Shown: one piece after another, positions 46,627 to 57,600 of the stretch
Layout: every line of letters starts with the position of its first letter
Numbering within the stretch: the stretch's first letter is position 1
Source of the DNA: a bacterium
GTDB lineage: Bacteria; Verrucomicrobiota; Verrucomicrobiia; Limisphaerales; UBA11358
Reading direction: 5' to 3'
Length of the DNA stretch: 64,000 nucleotides
Assembly: GCA_021780905.1 (NCBI GenBank)
Contig: JAJXXW010000035.1
Span: 31,765 to 95,764 of the forward strand
Program-made: the position numbers and the translations under genes
Notes under the pieces: generated by a model
Database searches by the model: none
The model's input: only the letters and a program-made list of their open reading frames with translations
Told to the model about the DNA's origin: nothing

Positions 46627-46674
46627 CGGTTGCTGAAAAGGCCGGCGGAGGAGAGCCGCGCGTAAAAAATCCGT

Positions 46675-47649
46675 TCAGAGTCCGCGGACGCCAACCATGC
46701 GCTGGGTTTCCACGCACCAGACTTTCAGGCGCAGGCACCGGATGATGTCCAGCGGATGCAGCGTGGTGACCTTGGGCTTTTGCAGTTCGGGAATATCGCG
46801 GAACAGTTCCGGCAGCCGGTAGAAGGGAATCCGCGCGTTCAAGTGGTGGATGTGGTGGTAGCCGATGTTGCCGCTGAACCACGCCATCAGCGGGCCGGTT
46901 TTCAGGTAGCTGGAAGATTCGAGCGCGGCTTTTTCATAGGTCCAGCCGGCCTTGTCCTTGAAGGAAACGCCGGGGAAATTGTGCTGGGCGTAGAACAGGT
47001 AGCTGCCGATCGCGCCGGCCAGGATGCGCGGCAAAACCAGGGTCAGCCCCAGTGCCAGCCAGCCGAAATACCACACCAGCCCGACGCCAAGGGCGACGTG
47101 CAACAACAGCGCCAGCAGGCAGTCGAAATGTTTGCGCGGGGAATTGAGAAACGGGTTGACGACCATGCCGTAGAGAAACACAAAAAAGTAGCCAAACAGC
47201 ATCGTCAATGGATGGCGCATGAACAGGTATTGAAACCGGAGGCCGCCCGGTGAATTTTGATATTGCTCCTTGGTCATGATGGGATAGGAGCCAATGTGGG
47301 AGCCGCGCAACTTGGAATTGTGCGCATGATGATGGTCGTGGGAACTGCGCCAGACGCTGCTGGGACTCAAGACCCAGATGCCAAAGAGCCGCATGAGAAA
47401 TTCCGCCAGCCCAGATTTGGGCAGAATGGCGTGATGCTGCTGGTCATGATAAATCACAAACAGCCGGAGCACCAAAAGGCCGGTCAAGAAACTGGCGAAA
47501 ACGCGAAAGGCCAGCGGCGGTCCCGGCAGCGTGGCGGCCGTGGCGGCCCCCAGATAAAACGTGGTGGACAGGATGCACCACCAGCTCTTCAAAGGATGGT
47601 CCTTCGCATACGCCTTCGTGCGAGCATGGAGCGTTAGGGCAGGGTTCAT
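46675..47649 (-). CDS. Membrane fatty-acid desaturase
   Basis: A 324-residue enzyme with four or more membrane segments and three histidine boxes binding a di-iron centre: [19 protein letters not shown], and [19 protein letters not shown]. These define the membrane desaturase/hydroxylase superfamily; the last box resembles that of fatty-acid and carotenoid members. Substrate unknown. It is divergent from the radical-SAM gene, with about 90 bases between starts. Confidence 0.9.
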   Translation of the reverse strand: MNPALTLHARTKAYAKDHPLKSWWCILSTTFYLGAATAATLPGPPLAFRVFASFLTGLLVLRLFVIYHDQQHHAILPKSGLAEFLMRLFGIWVLSPSSVWRSSHDHHHAHNSKLRGSHIGSYPIMTKEQYQNSPGGLRFQYLFMRHPLTMLFGYFFVFLYGMVVNPFLNSPRKHFDCLLALLLHVALGVGLVWYFGWLALGLTLVLPRILAGAIGSYLFYAQHNFPGVSFKDKAGWTYEKAALESSSYLKTGPLMAWFSGNIGYHHIHHLNARIPFYRLPELFRDIPELQKPKVTTLHPLDIIRCLRLKVWCVETQRMVGVRGL

Positions 47650-47740
47650 GTTTTCAGATGTGGCAGCTTCGGCGATGCGCCGGTCAAGGTCAACCCTCTT
47701 CGGCGTTTATTTCGCCTTTGGTGACGGGATGGCGGCTGCT

Positions 47741-49372
47741 ATGTTGCGCGTGATGCCGGACATTGTGCTCTCCACGCTCAACGCGAAGTTCATCCACGCC
47801 GCGTTCGGGCTGCGCTATCTGTTCGCCAGCCTCGGCGAATTGCAGCCGCGCGCGGTCATCGCGGAGTTCGACATCAATTTGCGCCCACTCAACATCGCCG
47901 AGGCGTTGCTTGCGCAAAATCCAAAAATCATCGGCTTCGGAATTTATATCTGGAACGTGGCGGAAACCACCGAAGTGATTTCAATCATCAAACGCGTCCG
48001 CCCGGAAATTACAATTATCCTCGGCGGGCCAGAGGTGAGCCACGAAACCGAAGGACAAAAAATTGTGGAACTTGCCGACCACGTCATCACTGGCGAGGCG
48101 GATTTGAAATTTGTCGAGGTGTGCCGGGTGCTGCTCAATCAATCTGTAGGAGACGAGGTGACGAGGCTCACTTCAAATGCGAAATACAGAGTGCGGAGTG
48201 CGGAATCGAATAATGAGACTCCTCACGTCGTCTCCTACCCAAAGATTGTTCCCGCCGAGCTGCCGGATTTGGCAAAACTGGAATTGCCCTACGATTTTTA
48301 CACCGACGCAGACATCGCGCACCGCATTGTGTATGTCGAGGCGTCGCGCGGCTGTCCGTTCACCTGCGAGTTTTGCCTGTCGTCATTGGACATTCCGGTG
48401 CGGCAGGTGCCACTAGATAAATTTCTCGCCGCGATGCAGCGGCTGATGGACCGCGGGCTGAAGCAGTTCAAGTTCGTGGACCGCACGTTCAACCTGCACA
48501 TCGCCACCAGCAAGGCGATTCTGGAATTTTTTCTGGCGCGGCATCGCGGCGGAAATTTTTACCACTTCGAGATGATTCCCGACCGCCTGCCGCCGGAACT
48601 GCGCGAGATCATCGCCCAATTTCCCGCCGGCTCACTGCAATTCGAGGTTGGCATCCAGACGTTCAATCCCGAAGTCGGCCAGCACATCAGCCGCCGGCAG
48701 AACTACGAGCGGCTGGCGGACAATTTCCATTTTCTGCGGAACAAAACCAGCGTTCACATCCACGCGGATTTGATCGTCGGCCTGCCGGGCGAAACGCTGG
48801 AAAGTTTTGCCGCCGGTTTTGACAAGCTTATTGCCCTCGGCCCACAGGAAATCCAGGTGGGCATTTTGAAACGCCTGCGCGGCACGCCGATTATCCGGCA
48901 CGACGCCGAATGGCAGATGGTTTACAACGCGCATCCGCCCTATGAAATCTTGCAGAACCAGCTGATTGACTTCGCCACGATGCAGCGGCTCCGGCGCTTC
49001 GCGAAGTATTGGGATCTGGTCGGCAACAGCGGCAACTTTGTCGAGAGCGTTAAATTGATTTGGCGCGACGCACCACCGTTCCAACAGTTCTTGAAATTCA
49101 GCGACTGGCTTTATGTGCGACTGGGGCGCACCGATACCATCGCTTTGGCGCGATTGGCGGAATTGTTCTTTGAATTTCTCACCAGCGAATTGAACCAAGA
49201 TAAAAAGAACCTCGCTGAGACTCTGGCGCGCGACTGGCACCGTGGAGGCCGCCGTGATGCGCCTGAATTTCTCCGTGAATTTCTGCCGCTGGCAACCGGC
49301 CGGCGGCCGGCCTCTAAAAAGAATGCCTTGCCCAAACGCCAGGCGAAGCATCAGGTCGAGAAGAAAAGTTAG
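47741..49372 (+). CDS. B12-binding radical SAM protein
   Basis: About 543 residues. The N-terminal B12-binding-like domain runs to residue 135 and ends just before an in-frame palindromic insert (residues 136-166). The radical SAM core has CPFTCEFC with Cys at 205, 209 and 212, and [13 protein letters not shown] near 350. The C-terminal region matches the DUF4080-type extension of this family. The role is unknown; members include methylthiolation and other B12-dependent enzymes. Start is uncertain: ATG at 47,741 is chosen, and ATGs at 47,729 and 47,753 are equally possible. Confidence 0.88.
   Translation: MLRVMPDIVLSTLNAKFIHAAFGLRYLFASLGELQPRAVIAEFDINLRPLNIAEALLAQNPKIIGFGIYIWNVAETTEVISIIKRVRPEITIILGGPEVSHETEGQKIVELADHVITGEADLKFVEVCRVLLNQSVGDEVTRLTSNAKYRVRSAESNNETPHVVSYPKIVPAELPDLAKLELPYDFYTDADIAHRIVYVEASRGCPFTCEFCLSSLDIPVRQVPLDKFLAAMQRLMDRGLKQFKFVDRTFNLHIATSKAILEFFLARHRGGNFYHFEMIPDRLPPELREIIAQFPAGSLQFEVGIQTFNPEVGQHISRRQNYERLADNFHFLRNKTSVHIHADLIVGLPGETLESFAAGFDKLIALGPQEIQVGILKRLRGTPIIRHDAEWQMVYNAHPPYEILQNQLIDFATMQRLRRFAKYWDLVGNSGNFVESVKLIWRDAPPFQQFLKFSDWLYVRLGRTDTIALARLAELFFEFLTSELNQDKKNLAETLARDWHRGGRRDAPEFLREFLPLATGRRPASKKNALPKRQAKHQVEKKS
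48146..48238 (+). repeat. Palindromic 93-bp element inside the radical SAM gene
   Basis: Two 25-base arms, beginning GTAGGAGACGAGGTGA at the left and ending TCTCCTAC at the right, are near-perfect reverse complements and surround about 43 bases. The length is a multiple of three, so the reading frame is kept and 31 residues are added between two domains. It behaves like a protein-coding palindromic element. Confidence 0.7.
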
Positions 49373-49419
49373 ATTCGCCAATCGTCCTCACCCTGCAGTC
49401 TCCGCCAGCAGGAGGGGGC

Positions 49420-49924
49420 GTTTATAGAATTCCGGCAGATTTCGATCACCGAACCAATTCTTTTTGAAGCAAGCCGCCTGGTGCGCGTTTTCAACCAGCG
49501 GCGGGAAGTCATCGCCGTCCATGTGCGCGTCGAACCGGGGAAGTTCGCCACGGATCAAATCCATCTGCATTTCCAACACCGGCGCGTTATCGAACACGGC
49601 CAGGCCTATTTGCTGGACCGGGCGCGATTGTTTGGCGCGCACACCGGCAGTTGGGCCGAGGCGATGGTGCAACAGCGCGGCCCCATCGGCACGCGGGTGT
49701 TGCACGGTCTGCTGGCACTGGCGCAAAAACATCCGGCCAAGGCGCTGGAAGCGGCCGCGCAAAAAGCCCTGCATCACGGCACCGGGCGTCTGCGCGATTT
49801 GCGCACGCTGCTCGAACAGGCCCGGGCCAGTGCCACAAATGGACTTTTGGGGGACGCATCCGCTGATCCGCAACCTCACCGACTACCGGGACTATGTGCC
49901 CGACTGCATTGCTTCAAACACTGA
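49420..49924 (+). pseudogene. IS21-family IstA transposase, C-terminal remnant
   Basis: The plus-strand frame reading EFRQISITEPILFEASRLVR followed by EPGKFATDQIHLHF and SWAEAMVQQRGPIGTRVLHG matches the C-terminal region of IS21 IstA. The DDE core is missing upstream, where unrelated bases follow the radical SAM stop. The left boundary is approximate. It is followed by the start of an istB gene, the normal IS21 order. Confidence 0.65.
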
Positions 49925-49942
49925 AACCATCAAACAAAACAC

Positions 49943-50035
49943 ATGAATACCAACGCACTTGAAACCACCCTCAAAAAACTCCGCCGGCGCAAAAGCGAAC
50001 GGCGGTGGGACATCCCCAGTGCGAACTGGAGTTGA
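49943..50035 (+). pseudogene. IS21 IstB N-terminal fragment
   Basis: Thirty codons start MNTNALETTLKKLRR, as IstB proteins do, then break off into unrelated sequence near 50,000. The remainder has been replaced by an IS3-type remnant. Short, so the call leans on its position behind istA. Confidence 0.5.
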
Positions 50036-50640
50036 GCCAGCGTCGGGCCTGCACAGTGGTGGGAGAGCCGCGCGGCACGCGGCGGCACACGCCCTAACCG
50101 GACGCGGAAAGATCGCTTGCGCGAACGGTTGAATGCGTTCAGCCGGCAGCGACCACGCGCTGGGTATCGGACGGTCTGCGGCCAGATGCGCCAGGAAAGG
50201 CTGCGGGTGAACGTCAAGCGGGAGCAGCGGCTCTGGCGTGAGGAAGGGCTGAAAGTGCCGCGAAAGCGTGCAAGAAGCGGCGCTTGGGCACGTGCGAGAA
50301 CGGCAGCCAGCGCCGGGTGGCGACGCGGCCCAACGAAGTATGGAGCTACGATTTTGTGAGCGACCAGACTAGCGACGGACGGCGATTGAAGTTTCTGTGC
50401 GTGGTGGATGAATTCACCCGGGAATGTCTGGCGCTGGCTGTGTGGCGAAGTTTTCGGGACCAGGACGTGATCGCGGTGCTGGCGGGAGTGATCGCACAGC
50501 GGGGCGTGACGGCGCATCTGCGGAGTGACAACGGGCCGGAGTTTGTGGCCAAAGCGGTGCAGGCGTGGCTGCAAGCCCACGCCATAGGGGCGCTGTATAT
50601 CGCGCCGGGCAGTCCGTGGGAGAACGCGTATCCCCGTTCA
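50031..50640 (+). pseudogene. IS3-family OrfB transposase remnant
   Basis: Starts LSQRRACTVVGEPRGTRRH, the conserved N-terminal helix, then has frame changes near 50,095 and 50,270. The DDE core is present with YDFVSD and RSDNGPEFVAKA, but the sequence stops at about 50,640, right at the start of the motif that should bring the catalytic Glu (W-ENAYPRS). It cannot be active. It ends about 40 bases short of the thrC stop. Confidence 0.75.
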
Positions 50641-50683
50641 ATTCGGGGCGGGAGCACCAGCCGGGTTTCTCTCCGCGCCGTTG

Positions 50684-52033
50684 TCAGTGCCGCGCCAGCA
50701 GGTAGCTTTTGAACTTCGCGTAGTCGGCGTCCATCAGGTCGAAATCCTCGGGCATACGGAGCGAGGCCTGCATGTTGTTTGGCACGTCGGGCTCCCAGCC
50801 CACAACTTTCTCAACTTCGACGGGGAATTTTGCGGGGTTGGCGGTCTCGACGATAACGGCGGGCGTGTTGCCGAGCGGCTCGACGGCATTCCATTCCTGA
50901 AAGCCCTGCCAGGCGACGGAACCGTGCGGCTCCAGCAGCAATTGAAACTGATTCCAAAAATCGCGGATGCCGGCGACCGTGCGTTCGTCGGAAATCGAGG
51001 TGGAAAACACGTCGCGGCGCAGCGCCGGCAGGTAAGGCAGCTTGACGAGCTTGCCGGTCTCGTCCATCTGCCCGCCATAGATCGCCACCAATCGCGCGAG
51101 ATTGCTCGGATGGCCGACGTTCATCGCGTTGGAGAGCGAGTTGCGCGACGGCACAATCTTTTCGTAATGGCCGCTGGCCAGGAATTTCGGGAACGCGTCG
51201 TTGTCGTTGACCGCCGCGATGATTTTCCGGATGGGCAAACCCATTTCCCGCGCCACCACCGCACCCATCATGTCGCCAAAGTTGCCGCTGGGGATGGAAA
51301 ACACCACCGGTTCCCCCGCCTGCGCCACGCGCGACGCGGCGTAAAAATAATAAACGCTCTGCGGCAGCAACCGGCCGATGTTGATGGAGTTTGCCGACGA
51401 AAGGGAAATGTGCGCGAGGTCGGGATCGGCAAACGCCTGTTTTACCATCGCCTGGCAGTCGTCAAATTTACCGTCAACCGCCACCGTGCGGACGTTGTCC
51501 TGGAGCGTGGTCATCAGCTTGCGCTGGCTCTCGCTGATTTCCGCCTCGGGAAACAGCACGATGACGCGCACGCCGGGAACCTTGTGGAACGCATGCGCCA
51601 CGGCAGAACCCGTATCGCCGCTGGTCGCCGTGAGAATCGTCACCTGCCAGCCGTCTTCCTGAAGAAACCGTCCGAACATCCGCGCCATCATCTGCGCGGC
51701 AAAATCCTTGAACGACGCCGTCGGCCCTTGATCCAGCCGCATCAGGAAGACGCGCACATTGACGATTTCCAGCGGCACGGGAAAATTGTAAGCCGAGCGG
51801 CACATCACCGCGAGTTCCGCATCGGGAATGATGCCCTCGGTGAATTTGGACAGCACGCGGAAGGCGATCTCGTGATACGGCAGCTTGGCGAACGCCGCGA
51901 TTTCCTCGAAGGTCAGCTCCGGAAAACTTTCCGGCAAATAAAGTCCGCGATCCGGCGCCAGACCGGCGAGCAACGCCTCCCGCAAGTTGACGGTGGGCGA
52001 CTGGCCATTGGTGCTACGAAACAGGATGGGCAT
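50684..52033 (-). CDS. thrC: Threonine synthase
   Basis: A 449-residue PLP enzyme converting phosphohomoserine to threonine. RSTNGQSPTVNLREALLAGLA opens the family N-terminus, and GPTASFKDFAAQMMARM holds the PLP lysine. ILTATSGDTGSAVAHAFHK and SANSINIGRLLPQ complete the site. Length is normal. It lies downstream of hom on the same strand (125 bases between), likely one unit making threonine. The stop is close to an IS3 remnant but the protein appears complete. Confidence 0.97.
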   Translation of the reverse strand: MPILFRSTNGQSPTVNLREALLAGLAPDRGLYLPESFPELTFEEIAAFAKLPYHEIAFRVLSKFTEGIIPDAELAVMCRSAYNFPVPLEIVNVRVFLMRLDQGPTASFKDFAAQMMARMFGRFLQEDGWQVTILTATSGDTGSAVAHAFHKVPGVRVIVLFPEAEISESQRKLMTTLQDNVRTVAVDGKFDDCQAMVKQAFADPDLAHISLSSANSINIGRLLPQSVYYFYAASRVAQAGEPVVFSIPSGNFGDMMGAVVAREMGLPIRKIIAAVNDNDAFPKFLASGHYEKIVPSRNSLSNAMNVGHPSNLARLVAIYGGQMDETGKLVKLPYLPALRRDVFSTSISDERTVAGIRDFWNQFQLLLEPHGSVAWQGFQEWNAVEPLGNTPAVIVETANPAKFPVEVEKVVGWEPDVPNNMQASLRMPEDFDLMDADYAKFKSYLLARH

Positions 52034-52158
52034 AATTTAGGTGTCGCGCAAAGAGCGCGAAGGTGATTTTGTGGAACAATGCGCTCACCTTCTAGGCCAC
52101 TAAATCGAGATAGGTCGCATTGGCCTTCGCTGCCTTCGCCTTCTGCGCGCGACAATTT

Positions 52159-53463
52159 TTACTGGAAATTTTCCACGCGGAACATCACGGGTTTGCCCTT
52201 GAGCAACGGCTGGTCGGCGATTTGTTTCAACGCCCGCGTCACCGCGCCGTTCGGGGCGCGATGCAGCATGAGCACCAGCGGAATGATTTCACCCTCGCGA
52301 CCGCGCGGCTGCAGGACGTGCGAGATGCCGATGTTGTTACGCGCAAAAACCGAAGTGATCCGCGCCAGCACACCGGGTTTGTCCAGCACATCGAGGCGCA
52401 CGAAGTATTCCGAAAACACCCCGGCAATGGGTGCCACCGAGCTGTCGCATTCATGCGGCACGAACGGCGGCACGCGGTGCTTGTTCGCAAATTTCAAATC
52501 CAGCGCCGCGTCGGCCACGTCGCTCAAGACCGCGCTGGCCGTGGCGTCTTTGCCTGCGCCCTGGCCGTAAAACAGCGTGTCGCCCACGACGTCGCCGCGG
52601 ACGAGCACGGCGTTGTAGGCGTCGTTCACGCTGGCCATCACGTGACCGTTGGGCACGAGCGCCGGATAAACCGTGACCTGCACGCAGGAACCGTGGGCGG
52701 GCTTTTTGATGATGCCCAGCAGCTTGATGGTGTAACCGAGCTGGCCGGCGAGCTTCATGTCCAGCGGCGTGACATGCCGGATGCCTTCCGTGTAGATTTT
52801 TTTCGGGTTGATCCAGAAGCCGTGCGCCAGCGACGCTAGAATTCCGATCTTGTGTGCCGCGTCATGTCCGTCCACATCGAGGTCGGGCGGGGTTTCGGCG
52901 TAGCCCATCCGCTGCGCCTCGGCCACGGCGGCGGCGAAGTCCACGCCTTGCAGCTTCATGCGCGACAGGATGAAATTGCAGGTGCCGTTCACGATGCCGT
53001 AAAGTGCGTTGATGCGGTTGCCCACAAAACCTTCGCGCAAGGACTTGATGATGGGAATTCCGCCGCACACACTGGCTTCGTAATGAAGATTCGCGCCATA
53101 TTTCCTGGCGGCGGCGAACAGTTCCTCGCCGTGCGCCGAAAGCAGCGCCTTGTTGGCGGTGACGACGGGCTTGCCCGATTTCAACGCGGCCAAAATGACT
53201 TCCCGGGCAGTCGTGGTGCCGCCAATGAGTTCGGCGACGAGCTGGACTTGTGGGTCGAAAACCACTTCGCGCCAGTCAGTCGTGAGCAGGCTGCGGGGAA
53301 TTTGGGCGGCGCGTTTTTTTTTGGGATCGCGCACGGCGATGCGGTGAACGACGACTTTCGCACCGATGCGGGAGGCGAGGAGCGAGCCGTTGTGCTGCAA
53401 CGCTTCGTAAACGCCGCTACCAACCGTGCCGCCGCCGATGATGCCGAGATTGACCTGCTGCAT
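52159..53463 (-). CDS. hom: Homoserine dehydrogenase with ACT domain
   Basis: A 434-residue enzyme. NLGIIGGGTVGSGVYEAL is the NAD(P) site, GTCNFILSRM and GYAETPPDLDVDGHDAAHKIGIL are substrate-site motifs split by the family's catalytic Lys/Asp region. The C-terminal ACT domain (DVLDKPGVLARITSVFARN) should give threonine feedback. ATG at 53,463 is preferred over one four codons earlier. It precedes thrC. Confidence 0.97.
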   Translation of the reverse strand: MQQVNLGIIGGGTVGSGVYEALQHNGSLLASRIGAKVVVHRIAVRDPKKKRAAQIPRSLLTTDWREVVFDPQVQLVAELIGGTTTAREVILAALKSGKPVVTANKALLSAHGEELFAAARKYGANLHYEASVCGGIPIIKSLREGFVGNRINALYGIVNGTCNFILSRMKLQGVDFAAAVAEAQRMGYAETPPDLDVDGHDAAHKIGILASLAHGFWINPKKIYTEGIRHVTPLDMKLAGQLGYTIKLLGIIKKPAHGSCVQVTVYPALVPNGHVMASVNDAYNAVLVRGDVVGDTLFYGQGAGKDATASAVLSDVADAALDLKFANKHRVPPFVPHECDSSVAPIAGVFSEYFVRLDVLDKPGVLARITSVFARNNIGISHVLQPRGREGEIIPLVLMLHRAPNGAVTRALKQIADQPLLKGKPVMFRVENFQ

Positions 53464-53640
53464 AATTAAGCGCACAGCTTGCCGCGAAATAGGGCAGGGG
53501 ACAATGCTATTTTGAGGATAGGAATAGTGTCAGTCTTGAAGTTTTTTATCAGCGGCGATTGCTGGCACTCTGCCTTTTGGAGACCTTGTATCTTTTAGTT
53601 CTGCCGATGCATCGGTTGATTGAACCTAAAATCCGCAGTT
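53464..53640. promoter_or_regulatory. hom upstream region
   Basis: Region before the minus-strand hom gene, expected to carry its promoter; no clear -35/-10 pair or leader peptide was identified. Confidence 0.3.
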
Positions 53641-53790
53641 AGAGCGTTGCCGAAAATGATGTAGCGCAGGCGTCCGCGCCTGCGAGTAGCGGCGGCGTCT
53701 CACCGCCCGGTCTCCCAAAGGCACCGGGACGGTGCTTTAAACCCGCAGCCGGAACGGACCGCGCTACGTAACAAGTGGAAACGCTCTAGC
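53641..53790 (-). repeat. MITE-like repeat R2, copy b
   Basis: Reverse-orientation copy of the 36,251-36,396 repeat, about 150 bp. It starts AGAGCGTTGCCG and ends GGAAACGCTCTAGC, giving imperfect inverted ends. It also has CGCAGGCGTCC / CGCGCCTGCG text inside. The terminal CTAG is intact here, and is the site where the IS1380-like copy A inserted in the other repeat. Confidence 0.7.
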
Positions 53791-54615
53791 AGTTTGCAGT
53801 TTGTTGAAAAACTACTTTTTCGATAAAAATCATGCAAAAACCCGAATGATTTGGGGGTCAATTTTTCAAAATACGCCTCTTTGGCCGCTGAAAATTACTT
53901 CGCGGCGTGAGCGCCATATTCAATGACCTCGCCATCGCCTGCGGTCGCTGTGTTAGTTTTCCCATCCATGACATTTCACGCTCAAGGTCTTTACTATTCC
54001 GACTGCGGGGTCACCATTCGCGGCTAGGTCGGACACCGGAAATCTTGCGAAATCGCTGGTGCCGATCTTCGCCTGCACTTCCGCCGTCACATCGCGTGAT
54101 TGGCTAGCATCGTTCGGCATCTCGAAGCGGAATCAACCACTTGACGAAACCCTGAAAAAACAGTCTTCTTTGCCCGGAAGGTGCAGCACTTTTCGAGCGC
54201 CGCCCGTAGCACTTTTCAACCGCCGTTTACAACAGCCTGTCAGACGAAGCAGTTGGATCTGAAATGACCGCGCGAATGTAGATTTTCTCGAGGTTGCGCC
54301 TCTCCCCGCCAACGCCAGCCTTGGAAATTTTTCACGATTATTCTGATCGCCGATCTACCCCCTTACGAAGGGCAGAACAAATTTAAAAATGTTTTGCATT
54401 CTAAAGACTAATTTAGGATAACCACCGTAAATCCTAAAAAAACATTTGTGACGCCACAAAAACCAACCGGCTCGCCTTGGCCATATCCCAAGGACTTGAC
54501 CTGCAAGCCCGAAGGCATCACCGAGCTTTTATTGATTTTTTCTGCACCAAACATCGTCCATCCCTTGATACCTTATTGTTTTTGCCCCAAGACCATCGCA
54601 ATCGAACGTCAAACT
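53791..54615. other. Long non-coding region before the giant surface-protein gene
   Basis: No convincing gene in 825 bases; a 66-codon open frame near 53,907 has no family features. Around 53,800 the text GTTGAAAAACTAC resembles the end of some insertion sequences, but no transposase was recognised. At 54,386-54,446 lies a nested inverted repeat (outer AAATGTTTT / AAAACATTT, inner TTTAGGAT / ATCCTAAA) in an AT-rich stretch. It is a candidate regulatory hairpin. Confidence 0.4.
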
Positions 54616-57600
54616 ATGAAGTTAATCCGTAAAAACAAAATCTGTTATAACCTTATTGTAGCCTTGGCGGTTCTGCTTGGATTCGCCAACGCTGTCCAAG
54701 CCGATTCCGCGCCGGATTTGACCGCAACTAATCTGGCGCTGATTAATACCGCGCACAACTATAGCCTTGGTCCGACGGGTATGCGGGGGTGGATCTACGT
54801 CCAAGGCGGCAATAGTGGCCTGACGGAAACCATGACGGCGGCCAGTCCCTGGCAGATTCTGGTCGTGACGGTGGGCACCAACACGCCGGCCGTCGGCATC
54901 ATGGCCAGCAACGACGTGATTTTGGGCGTGAGCACCGGGGCGGGTAATCTGCCGGTGCCGCTGTTCACCAACGATGCCCGCAAGTGTATCGGTTATGCCA
55001 TTGGCGCGGCCGAGGCGGGCGATGGCGTGATGAATCTCAAACGCTGGCGCGCGGGCGTCACCAATGATGTTGCGATTCAGTTGGGGCTTTCGAACACCGC
55101 CTACAGTGCCACCGCGCCATATAACTGCCCCAAGTCGGCAATCATCTTATCCAACGCCATCAACATTCTGATGCAACGCTCCTTCAATATGCTCACGCCC
55201 GGCAATCAGGCTTTGGGTTTGGCGATGTTGGCCAGCGGCAATACCAACTTTTTGCCCCAGTTGCAGACCTATGCGCGCTCCATTTCGGGCGCACTCGGAT
55301 TGGGGATGTGGGATTATGGTTACAACGCCATCTTTCTTTCCGAATACTACTTAAAAACCGGGGATACCAATGTGTTACCGGCGTTGAGTGCCACCTTGAT
55401 CAGCACGGCGAATGGCATGGATCGCTATGGCACGTGTGGTCATAGCTACTCGCGTTTGAATGACGATAGCAGTTACAACGGCACCTCATCCGGCTACGGC
55501 CCGGTCAACGCCGTGGGTTTGGCCTGTGACTTGGGGCTGGTGCTGGGACAGAAGGCGCTCGTGGCCGCCGGGATGACGGTCGATCCGGCGATTATTGCCG
55601 CGATTATGCGGGGGACCAACTTTTTCGGCTGGTTTGTGCAAAAAGGCGAAATTCCCTACGGCGAACATAATCCGTGGTCCATCGCCTATCCTCACTACTC
55701 AAACGGTAAACTCGCGCAGGCGGCCTTGATGTTTTCGCTGGTGGGCGATCACACTTCGACCGAATATTATACGCGGTTGACGCTGGCCGCTTATGTTGCC
55801 CGGGAATACGGGCATTCCGGCCAGGGATTTAACTACCTGTGGGATGCCTTGGGCGCCAACTTGGGCGGAACGAACGCCATGGCCGCCTATATGCAGAATA
55901 TCGAGTGGCATTTGGATCTGGAACGCCGCTGTGATGGCTCATTTGTCTATGATGGTGGGGATAATTATGGGACCAGTCAGGTGAGTGATTACTGGCAGGT
56001 GGGCGGCAACAACGCCTATGGCAATAGCGGCAAATTGGATCCCACGACCTGCTATGTGCTGACGTATGCCACGCCACTACAGCAAATTTATCTGACGGGC
56101 CGGAACGCGAATCCAACGAATACGCTGAGCAACGACCAGGTGACGAATGCCCTGTGGGCGGCCACGGTGCCGATGACCGTCACCAATTTCACGACGAACC
56201 AATTGATTTCCGCGCTGGGCGAATTCGATCCTGACGTGCGTTTTTCGGCGGCTTTGCAACTGGGCACATTCACCAACGTTAGTGTGGCGAGCATGACCAA
56301 TTTGGCCGCCAGCACCAACGCCTGGCTGCGGGCCTCGGCCTGCACGGTGCTCGGTGCCTTGAAAGACACGAACGGCTTGGCGACGCTGGGACAGAGTCTG
56401 TTGGATCCGGATGTTTCGGTTCGCGGCCATGCGGCCGTGGCGTTAAACAACTTCGCTTCGTCGGCCAGTCCGCTGTTGCCGACCATGCTCGCCGCCTTCA
56501 TCACCAACGCGACGGATCCGAAGGTGATCAATTGGAACGATCCCGTGCAGGAGGTGGAAACCCTTTTAAGCGTCGAAATGTTTGGCGACTCAACCAGCGG
56601 TGCCAATACCCCCTACGTGGGTGGTGGCAATACCGAAGCCGCCGCCAAGAGTTTACTCTATCCCGCCGTGCAGATCGGCTTGAAACTGCCCGATTCGATT
56701 CCGCGGGCGAATACGGCCAATTTTCTGAATAATTATACCACGCTGGCGGATGTGCAGGCGCTCGTCTCGGACATTATCCAATGTGCCACGACGCCGGTTC
56801 TGGCCGACCCTATGTGGCGCTATGGCGGGCGGATCAATTCCATCCAGACGCTGGCGAAATATTATGCCGCTGAGACGGTGCCGGTGGGGATGTCCATGCT
56901 GAATCAGCCTTGGGTCGCTTTAGGCGAAGGCGATGACGGTGATTCCCAAAGTGCTAGTGCCGCTCTGAACAGCATTGCAACCTTTGGCGATTCCGTCCGT
57001 TATTTGCTGCCCACGTTCAACAATTATGCTATCGAGTGGGGCTCCGGCGATGCGCGCTACCCCTCGCTCATCAGCGCCATCAATAGCATTACCCCCGCTG
57101 TCACGTCGCCGGCCATCACGAATCTCTTCCCCGTGGCCTATTCCCAGGTCGTCAACACCACTAATGCGGCTGCCATCACGCTGACCGGCAGCTCCTGTCG
57201 GACGAACGTCTTGAGCTTCTTGAATGTGAGCACGCCGGCTCACGGCACGCTCACCGGCGGGGTGCCCTATCTGACTTATACCCCCACGCCCGGCTACGTC
57301 GGTCTGGACAGTTTCACCTTTCAGGTGGCCGATAGCATGACGAACTCTGCGCCGGCGACGGTGAGCCTGATTGTGGGCACGCCGGCGGGCGGGGGTCTGA
57401 CCGGGCAGTATTATGACAACCAGGATTTCACCAACCTGAAATTCACGCGCCTTGATCCGCAGATCAATTTCGACTGGGGCACCGGTTCGCCCAGCAACAC
57501 CATGGCCTCAACCACTTACAGCGTGCGCTGGACGGGGATGTTGCTGGCGCCGGAAAGCGGTTATTACACCTTCTCGACGATGAACAGCGACGGCGTGCGC

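Noticed and set aside
53791..53960. Possible IS1182-type end near GTTGAAAAACTAC
   Set aside because: No transposase text or matching second end could be found.
53907..54107. Small plus-strand open frame
   Set aside because: Ser/Arg-rich, no family, no ribosome binding site; more likely part of a decayed or regulatory stretch.
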